From Gomphosphaeria aponina SAG 52.96 = DSM 107014 (GTDB lineage: Bacteria; Cyanobacteriota; Cyanobacteriia; Cyanobacteriales; Gomphosphaeriaceae), in the NCBI GenBank assembly GCA_016903655.1, contig JADQBC010000031.1:1-33581 (forward strand): a stretch of 33,581 bases of DNA. Direction: 5' to 3'. The notes beneath the pieces are model-generated. The model saw nothing but the letters and a program-made list of their open reading frames with translations. It was not told where the DNA came from and did not search any database. Both the position numbers and the translations under genes were made by a program. Shown here one piece after another: positions 28,049 through 33,581 of the stretch. How positions within the stretch are numbered: the first letter of the stretch is position 1; the number at the start of each line of letters is the position of its first letter.

Positions 28049-28573
28049 ACTGTGATGGGAATGATTAAATGAGGACTATGATTAGATTATGGGTGAGGTA
28101 GTCATCAAAAACTGCAAAAGGACTATGATTAGATTATGGGTGAGTCCGAAAATTAGAAGACATACTGTGATGGGAATGATTAGATGAGGACTATGATTAG
28201 ATTATGGGTGAGGTAGTCATCAAAAACTGCAAATCTTAACCTTATCTAGTATAACCTAGAAAGCGAGCGCCTCATATTTCTTCAGCAGCATAATCTAACA
28301 CTTTAGTACTTTCTCCTCCCCACTAATCTAAAATATCAATCAACAAAACTTCCTCAATCCAAAAATTAGAAGACATACTGTGATGGGAATGATTATATGA
28401 GAAATATGATTAGATTATGGGTGAGGTAGTCATCAAAAACTGCAAATCTTAACCTTATCTAGTATAACCTAGAAAGCGATCGCCTCATATTTCCTCAGCA
28501 GGAAAATGTAATACTTCAGTACTTTCTCCTCCCCACTGATCTAAAATATCAATCAACAAAACTTCCTCAATCC
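28031..28573. repeat. tandem duplication across the FUSC 5' end and the transporter 3' end
   Basis: A 213-bp unit is repeated at 28146-28358 and 28359-28571. Each contains the first codons of the FUSC gene (minus, MSSNFR), its leader, and the last 30 codons of the AI-2E-type transporter. A partial third copy of the leader part (about 88 bp) at 28031-28118 is the real FUSC start, followed by a 26-base fragment (28119-28144) copied from 28072-28097. The internal transporter fragment has diverged and contains a stop (WGGEST preceded by TAG), and its HIP1 site has become GCGAGCGC. The whole 28049-28484 spacer is made of these units. Confidence 0.92.
28255..28358 (-). pseudogene. duplicated 3' fragment of the AI-2E-type transporter gene
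   Basis: On minus this segment encodes a degenerate copy of the transporter tail: LIDILD, a TAG stop, then WGGESTKVLDYAAEEI and a stop. The intact gene has LIDILDQWGGESTEVLHFPAEEI in the same positions. It arose by the 213-bp tandem duplication and has no start of its own. Confidence 0.85.
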
Positions 28574-29543
28574 AAGTTTTCGCCACCACTGTCAAAGGTA
28601 AGGCTAGCAACAATCCCACCAACCCAAAAATCTGGGCAAAAAAGATTTGAGCCATTAAGGTAACTGCTGGTAACAGAGATACCTGTTTTGCCATCACCGT
28701 AGGCGTAAGCCAATAACTCTCAATATTCTGAATAATAAAGTACCAAATCAAAATTGGCCCAATTTTCCAAGGAGTATCAATTAATACCACCATGATGGGA
28801 AAAACCACACTAGTAGTCGGGCCAATATTGGGGATAAAATTGAGTAACCCTGCCAACAAAGCATGAACCAACACCAACTTCACCTGTAACAACCATAGCC
28901 CAACCCCACTCAAAGTGCCAATAAACAGACAATTAATCGCAATTCCACCCAACCAGTTAACTATAGCCACCTCAGTCTTAGTCAGAATTTCATCCCCACG
29001 TCGCCGATAGAAAGAAGGAAACAACAACAAAAAACCCTGTCGGTAGGTTTGAGGATTAGCTAAAATCATCAATGTCAGCACAAAAACCAGTAAAACTTGC
29101 AAAATGACAGTCACCGAACCCGAAAAAAAACCCACAAAATTCTTAAATAAATTTGTCGCCAAAGGCTGTAACTGAGCAATTAAATCATTTAAATTGGGAA
29201 GAGGCGGCAACCAATCATACTGTTTAAGTGCAATTTCACTCAAATCTGCCCGCAGTGTTTCCCAAACCCTGGGTAACAAAGCAATCAATTCTTGAAATTG
29301 CTCCACAAAAGGTGGCACAATCAGCGCAATTAAGAGAAAAGCTAGGGGTACAGCAAGACAGATAATAATTACTATCCCCAAATTACGTTTTATCCCCAAT
29401 CTTTGCAAAAAACCAACAAATCTATTGAGAGCCGTAGCAAAAATCACCGCTGTAAACACCAGCAGCAGCAATTGGCGAATTTCCCACAAAACGTAAAGGG
29501 AAGTAATCAAACTAAATAAACCAAGCCATTTACCAAAATTCAT
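28485..29543 (-). CDS. AI-2E family transporter (PerM-like permease)
   Basis: The 352-residue membrane protein has hydrophobic helices near 5-40, 55-80, 145-163, 195-230 and several more up to 330. The family motif NFIPNIGP is at 235-242, and the late helix pair FGLVGLLLALPLTVVAKTW is typical of the AI-2E/PerM/YdiK family. Members export or move autoinducer-2 or other small solutes, or act as Na+/H+ antiporters. The substrate here is undetermined. The periplasmic loop (85-140) has the usual helical, Leu-rich sequence. The ATG at 29543 has GAGG nearby. Its 3' end overlaps the HIP1 site and is duplicated downstream. Confidence 0.88.
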   Translation of the reverse strand: MNFGKWLGLFSLITSLYVLWEIRQLLLLVFTAVIFATALNRFVGFLQRLGIKRNLGIVIIICLAVPLAFLLIALIVPPFVEQFQELIALLPRVWETLRADLSEIALKQYDWLPPLPNLNDLIAQLQPLATNLFKNFVGFFSGSVTVILQVLLVFVLTLMILANPQTYRQGFLLLFPSFYRRRGDEILTKTEVAIVNWLGGIAINCLFIGTLSGVGLWLLQVKLVLVHALLAGLLNFIPNIGPTTSVVFPIMVVLIDTPWKIGPILIWYFIIQNIESYWLTPTVMAKQVSLLPAVTLMAQIFFAQIFGLVGLLLALPLTVVAKTWIEEVLLIDILDQWGGESTEVLHFPAEEI

Positions 29544-29800
29544 TCCTCATTTGTCATTAAGATCATTTCCCGCCCACTCCTTGGTCATTGGTTATAATAG
29601 ACCAATGAGCGATTGGTCTAATTATTTTAATTTTAATCCAGTCTGGTCAATAATCCTCAATCTCATCCACCCAAGCATGATATACCGCAACCTATGTTGC
29701 TTACAATGCTCATAAATTAATTGCCCAGAGCAAAAACTTCATTTATGTTTTATCAATATTTTTAAGCTCATAAAAGCTAGTCAAATTACAAAAATCAACC
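29544..29800. other. divergent intergenic region, possible relic
   Basis: This spacer separates the transporter (minus) from rimM (plus). It contains the operator-like element at 29581-29619. On minus at 29647-29691, a short stretch reads VAVYHAWVDEIEDY and then a stop, which may be the tail of a lost gene. The rest is AT-rich with no hairpins I can identify. The 3' end merges into degenerate heptamers before rimM. Confidence 0.4.
29581..29619. promoter_or_regulatory. TATAAT flanked by ATTGGT/ACCAAT inverted repeats
   Basis: The motif TTGGTC/ATTGGT occurs three times in about 40 bases, with inverted partners. CATTGGT (29586-29592) and ACCAATG (29601-29607) enclose a consensus TATAAT (29593-29598). 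AGACCAAT (29599-29606) also pairs with ATTGGTCT (29612-29619) across 5 bases. This architecture is like a repressor operator over a promoter. There is no good plus-strand -35, so which gene is served is not clear. Confidence 0.5.
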
Positions 29801-30442
29801 ATGAACCATCAAGCATCAACCATCAACAATGAATGGTTAGAAATAGGGACAATTGTATCACCCAAAGGATTAAAAGGAGAATTAAGAATAAACCCCAGTA
29901 CAGATTTTCCCGCAAGATTTGAAGAACCAGGAAAACGTTGGTTACAAAGAAAAGAAAATCTGCAACCAGAACCAGTAGAACTTCTGAGGGGGTATCAAAT
30001 ACCAGGAAAAAATATTTATGTGGTGCAATTAGCAGAAGTAAAAGATAGAACTCAAGCAGAGACATTGCTAGGGTGCAGACTGTTAGTTAATAAAAGCGAT
30101 CGCCCCCAACTCGAAGAAGATGAATATCATGTTGCCGATTTAATTAATTTAGCAGTTTATCATCAAATTACAGGGGAAAATATAGGCACAGTCACTGAAA
30201 TTTTCTGGGCAGGAAATGATATCTTAGAAGTCACCCTGCACCAACAACCAGTAATGGCAGAAAAAAACACACCTGACCTTTCCAACATTTCCCGCAAAAC
30301 CAAGCGAAAAAAATACAAACCCAAGGCACAAAAACCAGCCACAGTTTTAATTCCCTTTGTCAAAGAAATTGTACCCATAGTAGATCTCGAAAAGCAGCGC
30401 TTAGAAATAACTCCACCCCCAGGTTTATTAGATCTGAAATAA
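29801..30442 (+). CDS. rimM: ribosome maturation factor RimM
   Basis: RimM binds the 30S head and helps 16S rRNA maturation. The 213-residue protein has the N-terminal RimM beta-barrel (GTIVSPKGLKGELRI at 16-30) and a C-terminal PRC barrel (EYHVADLINLAVY at 108-120, VLIPFVKEIVPIVDL at 182-196). Between the PRC strands is a basic insert (about 155-178, RKTKRKKYKPKAQK), as in some cyanobacterial RimM proteins. The first ten residues (MNHQASTINN) are encoded by degenerate CAACCATC-type heptamers, and there is no Shine-Dalgarno, so the start is unusual. No other in-frame ATG exists before the conserved EWLEIG. It is followed by the ABC pair after 60 bases. Confidence 0.93.
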   Translation: MNHQASTINNEWLEIGTIVSPKGLKGELRINPSTDFPARFEEPGKRWLQRKENLQPEPVELLRGYQIPGKNIYVVQLAEVKDRTQAETLLGCRLLVNKSDRPQLEEDEYHVADLINLAVYHQITGENIGTVTEIFWAGNDILEVTLHQQPVMAEKNTPDLSNISRKTKRKKYKPKAQKPATVLIPFVKEIVPIVDLEKQRLEITPPPGLLDLK

Positions 30443-30502
30443 AACTGTAGCAATACTTACTCCAGTGAATTAATTATTAAAATACAAATATTTGCTACTG
30501 AT

Positions 30503-31744
30503 ATGGTATCCATTGCCCGAAAAAACTTATTAGAAGATATTCCTCGCTTTTTAGTCGCCCAAGCGGGGATTATGTTTGCAGCAACACTCGTAACCATTCA
30601 AACAGGAATACTCAATGGATTTAGTCGCTCTACAGTACTATTAATTGAAAATTCCCAAGCAGATATCTGGGTGAGTGCGGCGAAAATGGAACATTTTGAA
30701 GAGACAGAACCCCTACTAATGGCACAAGTAGAGCAAGCTACCCAAGTAAAGGGAGTGAAACAAGCAGAACCTTTAATCCTGGGGTTAGGTAAATGGCAGA
30801 CAAAAATGGGAAAACTCAATTCAGTCAGGTTAGTAGGTTTTGCAATAGAAGGGGAACTTTTCCAACCAGGAAATATAGTAAAAGGAGAGCGGACTGTACT
30901 GAAAAAACCTTATACCGTAATGGCAGACGAAAGCAGACTCACAGAACTAATGATAAAAAACATTGGAGATACAGCCGCAGTCACCTCCTTACCAGTTACT
31001 TTAGGAGCGATCGCCCAAAACAGTCAATCCATTGTTGCTCCACCCTTCCTGTTTTCCTCCTTAGAGAATGTTAACACTTATCTCAACTCTGGATTTACCG
31101 TTGAATTAAATTGTACAATGGAGGAAGGAGGAGAAAACCTGAACTGTACCAAAGTTTATCTGAAAACCCCAGAAAAACTAGCAACACCCCCAATCAAACC
31201 TTTAAGCTTAACTGACCCCATTACCCATATTTTAATCAAAGCAGAACCAGGTCAAGATTTAACCACACTCAAACAACGTTTAGCCGCCGCATTACCAGGA
31301 ACAGTCGCCAATACAACAGCAGAAATGGCAGCAAAAACCAGCACTTACTGGAAAGATAGAACAGGTTTGGGGATTATTCTCGGTTTAGGTGCAGCAGTGG
31401 GAATAATTGTAGGCATGGTAGTTGTGAGTCAGATCCTATATGCTTCCGTGTCAGACCATCTGAAAGAATTTGGCACACTCAAAGCAATGGGAGCATCAGA
31501 CCTGATGATTTACGGAGTAGTGATAGAGCAATCTTTATGGATGGCAGTGATGGGATATCTTCCCGCAATGTTGATCTGTTTAGGAGTTAGTAGTTGGGCA
31601 GCTACCAAAGGAATTATCATTCTCATCACCCCAGGGACTGGGGTAGGAGTTTTCGGAATCGTGGTGACTATGTCTATAGCGTCAGGATTATTAGCAATTC
31701 AAAAGGTGACTCATGTTGATCCAGCAATTGTCTTCAAAGCCTAA
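30503..31744 (+). CDS. DevC-like ABC transporter permease
   Basis: The 413-residue protein starts with ARKNLLEDIPRFLVAQAGIM (5-24), which is the DevC-family beginning, leading into the first membrane helix. A long periplasmic domain (about 45-285) follows. Three C-terminal helices form the FtsX-like core (about 285-312, 335-362, 370-400). DevC works with the ATPase DevA and the adaptor DevB in TolC-dependent export; heterocyst glycolipid export is the model case. DevB is absent in this window, so the substrate is not implied. The gene overlaps the ATPase by 32 bases, which supports translational coupling. The ATG has no good Shine-Dalgarno. Confidence 0.85.
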   Translation: MVSIARKNLLEDIPRFLVAQAGIMFAATLVTIQTGILNGFSRSTVLLIENSQADIWVSAAKMEHFEETEPLLMAQVEQATQVKGVKQAEPLILGLGKWQTKMGKLNSVRLVGFAIEGELFQPGNIVKGERTVLKKPYTVMADESRLTELMIKNIGDTAAVTSLPVTLGAIAQNSQSIVAPPFLFSSLENVNTYLNSGFTVELNCTMEEGGENLNCTKVYLKTPEKLATPPIKPLSLTDPITHILIKAEPGQDLTTLKQRLAAALPGTVANTTAEMAAKTSTYWKDRTGLGIILGLGAAVGIIVGMVVVSQILYASVSDHLKEFGTLKAMGASDLMIYGVVIEQSLWMAVMGYLPAMLICLGVSSWAATKGIIILITPGTGVGVFGIVVTMSIASGLLAIQKVTHVDPAIVFKA

Positions 31745-32447
31745 ATCAAATATAACCACTGCGATTACGGCTCATGGAGTAGGAATGGTATTTAAATCAG
31801 ATTCGCAAAAGTTTCAAGCCTTGGCAGACATTAATTTAAGTATTCCCAAAGGGGATATTCAACTCTTAATGGGACCATCTGGTTCAGGAAAAACTACCTT
31901 GATCTCCATTTTAGCAGGGCTAATGACTCCAACCGCTGGGAATATTCAGTTATTGGGAGAAGAAATAACTTCCATGTCTCGCAAACAGTTAACTCAGTTT
32001 CGACGGCATAATATTGGGTTTGTGTTTCAAGGGTTTAACCTGTTTCCCGCCTTAACTGCCGCAGAAAATGTAGAAGTTAGTCTTAATATTAAAGGGATTG
32101 GGGGAAGAAAAGGGAAAAATGAAGCCCAAATGCTGTTAGCAGCAGTAGGGTTGGAGGATAAAGGGAAAATGTTACCGAAAAACCTTTCAGGCGGACAAAA
32201 ACAAAGAGTAGCGATCGCCCGTGCTTTAGCAGGAGATCCCCAATTAATTATGGCCGATGAACCAACAGCAGCCCTAGACTCTCAAAGTGGACAGGCGATC
32301 GTGGAAATTCTGCACCAGTTAGCCAAAAAAAGAGGAGCAACAGTACTCATTGTCACCCATGACCCCCGCATTGTCAATGTCGCCGACTCTATCTTATATC
32401 TAGAAGATGGCAGACTTCAGCCCCCCAAATTTACCCCAACTGGTTAA
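31713..32447 (+). CDS. DevA-like ABC transporter ATP-binding protein
   Basis: The 244-residue ATPase has all motifs: Walker A GPSGSGKT (54-61), Q-loop Gln106 (FVFQGFN), signature LSGGQ (158-162), Walker B with the catalytic glutamate in MADEPTAALD (180-189), and H-loop His216. The FNLFPALTAAENV segment is typical of the LolD/MacB/DevA subgroup. It powers the permease encoded just upstream; their reading frames overlap by 32 bases. The conserved domain starts around residue 20. The N-terminal extension overlaps the permease end, and no better start is available. Confidence 0.92.
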   Translation: MLIQQLSSKPKSNITTAITAHGVGMVFKSDSQKFQALADINLSIPKGDIQLLMGPSGSGKTTLISILAGLMTPTAGNIQLLGEEITSMSRKQLTQFRRHNIGFVFQGFNLFPALTAAENVEVSLNIKGIGGRKGKNEAQMLLAAVGLEDKGKMLPKNLSGGQKQRVAIARALAGDPQLIMADEPTAALDSQSGQAIVEILHQLAKKRGATVLIVTHDPRIVNVADSILYLEDGRLQPPKFTPTG

Positions 32448-32610
32448 ATCAATGATCATCTCCTTTAGTCCTAACCATCTCCTTTATAATTACCGAAGAT
32501 CCATTTTTTTTTATATATTACAGCATCTATCTATTTATCTTACATGGAAGATTGGGATGACTAGGACATTGAAAGCGGTAATATGCACATCTTTACCATT
32601 AATTGGCTGT

Positions 32611-32627
32611 GGTGGGCAATGCCCACC
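32611..32627. terminator. GGTGGGCAATGCCCACC hairpin between convergent genes
   Basis: A 7-bp perfect GC-rich stem (GGTGGGC/GCCCACC) with a 3-base loop lies between the convergent DevA-like and DUF4351 genes. No long T run follows on either strand. The core GTGGGCAATGCCCAC with a flanking CTAC recurs in cyanobacterial intergenic DNA, so it is a candidate dispersed repeat acting as a bidirectional terminator. The rest of 32448-32646 holds nothing I can name. Confidence 0.55.
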
Positions 32628-32646
32628 CTACAATTTGACATTGATT

Positions 32647-33561
32647 TTAATTATTTTCTAACTGACTTAATAACTCTTCTTTAGATAAAGAAGCTAAATT
32701 AAGCAGTAATTGAGTGCGATTTGCTCTTGGTAATGCTATTACGGTATCAATAATAGCAGATAATTCCTGATCTAATTTTCCAAACCGCCCTTCTATGAGA
32801 CTTTCAACCATTAAACGTTGTTCTTCAAGTTTCCCTTCAAGTTTCCCTTCAAGTTTCCATTCCTCACGTTGTTTTTCATAAGCTGGTGATAAGTTCATAA
32901 TGTCCTCCTTTTCTTCATTAGTTAAATTATCTCTTATTTGTAAATTTGTGCGCCATGATGCTAGAATTTCTAGCAAATTCTTCAATAAATTATCCCTTTC
33001 AGGTAAGTTAACTAACTCTTTTATCGCTTTTTTTTGTGTGCCTCCTCTTCCTAATACTCTTAAATGCAATGTCTCTGATATTTCTGGTAACTGATTAATC
33101 ACTATTATTGCTGTTTTGTCTAATTCTGACATCAAATAAAATCCCGTTGGTAAGTTATTTGTTTCATCAGCTTCAGCTCTACAACTTTTGAGAAATTTTG
33201 GTGAACAAGTGGGGGTTAATATCCATAAAAATGGTAGAGCTTCTTCTCTTAAACGGATATTTTCGTTATTGGCTTGGCGCAACATTTCCCCCTGTTTGGC
33301 AAATAATTTTAATTTGCAGTTTCTCACTTCAATTACAGTAGGTGCATTGCGAAAAACTTCAATTAAACAGGATTGGGCAGCAATGATATTTAATAATCCT
33401 AAATTAGGTATATTAGCAGAAGATGAGGTTTCGGGAACAAACCAAATATCTGCTTGTCTTACTTCAGAAAATACATCAGAGCTAGTTTCTACTTGACCCA
33501 ATAATGTTAATAATTCTGCTACATATTGCTTGGCTAATTGATCATGAGCTTGTCTGGTCAT
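32647..33561 (-). CDS. Rpn/PD-(D/E)XK-like protein with C-terminal DUF4351
   Basis: The 304-residue protein has the pattern of a large cyanobacterial family: MTRQAHDQLAKQYVAELL, LGQVETS, VRQADIWFVPE (35-44), then LIEVFRNAPTVIEVRNCKLK (66-85). D38, E78 and K83 could be a nuclease triad of the PD-(D/E)XK type. Residues about 248-302 are DUF4351 (LIEGRFGKLDQELSAIID, then SLSKEELLSQL). Between them a KLEG motif is repeated (236-246), encoded by three 12-bp tandem copies at 32824-32859. Related proteins are linked to Rpn recombination-promoting nucleases, often of transposon origin, but the function here is unproven. It converges with the DevA-like gene. Confidence 0.75.
   Translation of the reverse strand: MTRQAHDQLAKQYVAELLTLLGQVETSSDVFSEVRQADIWFVPETSSSANIPNLGLLNIIAAQSCLIEVFRNAPTVIEVRNCKLKLFAKQGEMLRQANNENIRLREEALPFLWILTPTCSPKFLKSCRAEADETNNLPTGFYLMSELDKTAIIVINQLPEISETLHLRVLGRGGTQKKAIKELVNLPERDNLLKNLLEILASWRTNLQIRDNLTNEEKEDIMNLSPAYEKQREEWKLEGKLEGKLEEQRLMVESLIEGRFGKLDQELSAIIDTVIALPRANRTQLLLNLASLSKEELLSQLENN
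32824..32859. repeat. three 12-bp tandem repeats within the DUF4351 gene
   Basis: The unit TTCAAGTTTCCC is repeated three times (32824-32835, 32836-32847, 32848-32859, the last ending in A). It encodes the repeated KLEG hinge on minus. Since the period is a multiple of three, copy changes would keep the frame and only alter the linker length. Confidence 0.9.
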
Positions 33562-33581
33562 CTAATTCTAATGTTGTTGCT

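Noticed and set aside
28031-28573. Insertion sequence or CRISPR-like repeat
   Set aside because: The units are direct tandem copies of the adjoining gene ends, with no transposase and no terminal inverted repeats.

Overview
The window is chromosomal DNA from a cyanobacterium. About twenty HIP1 octamers (GCGATCGC) are scattered through it, for example at 2977, 3975, 5275, 6217, 6528, 7910, 8783, 9183, 12997, 13966, 14149, 19881, 23392, 23910, 27129, 27498, 28476, 30096, 31007 and 32211. The gene content fits: DevC/DevA-type ABC genes, large WD40 and TPR proteins, a cyanobacterial TamB, Rpn/DUF4351 and Uma2 relics, and heptanucleotide tandem repeats. The genus cannot be fixed from this sequence. 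I see no phage, complete insertion sequence, CRISPR array or rRNA.

Layout. 1-940: the start of a secreted protein, tRNA-Pro(UGG) and a plastid/cyanobacterial-type GNAT, all on minus. 1277-2826 (plus): an alpha/beta hydrolase and a small conserved protein. 2993-4971 (minus): a beta-CASP metallo-beta-lactamase protein and a 40-residue membrane protein with a strong Shine-Dalgarno. 5532-10442 (minus): a methionine-salvage block. Here mtnD is closed by its own terminator, followed by a Uma2 relic, a RuBisCO-like enolase (mtnW type), mtnX, mtnB and then pyrG with tight spacing.

10544-20335 is rich in protein-protein interaction folds: a secreted LRR protein (plus), then on minus a membrane-anchored transglutaminase, two tandem paralogous WD40 proteins with a large unrecognised N-terminal domain, a decayed acetyltransferase, a secreted His-rich protein and a secreted TPR protein. 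20491-20715 is a DUF167 protein. 20895-25790 encodes TamB, whose natural start appears to be separated from the frame by an A10 tract.

25811-29543 (minus) holds a FUSC-family membrane protein and an AI-2E/PerM-type transporter, separated by a degenerate tandem duplication that copies the 5' end of one gene and the 3' end of the other. 29801-32447 (plus) holds rimM and a DevC/DevA-like permease-ATPase pair. A DUF4351/Rpn-like protein closes the window on minus.

Working together: mtnB, mtnW, mtnX and mtnD give four consecutive late steps from methylthioribulose-1-phosphate to the methionine keto-acid precursor. TamB, FUSC, PerM, DevCA and the secreted LRR/TPR/His-rich proteins point to envelope functions. 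The best candidate for something undescribed is the WD40 paralog pair with its shared N-terminal domain of about 490 residues.
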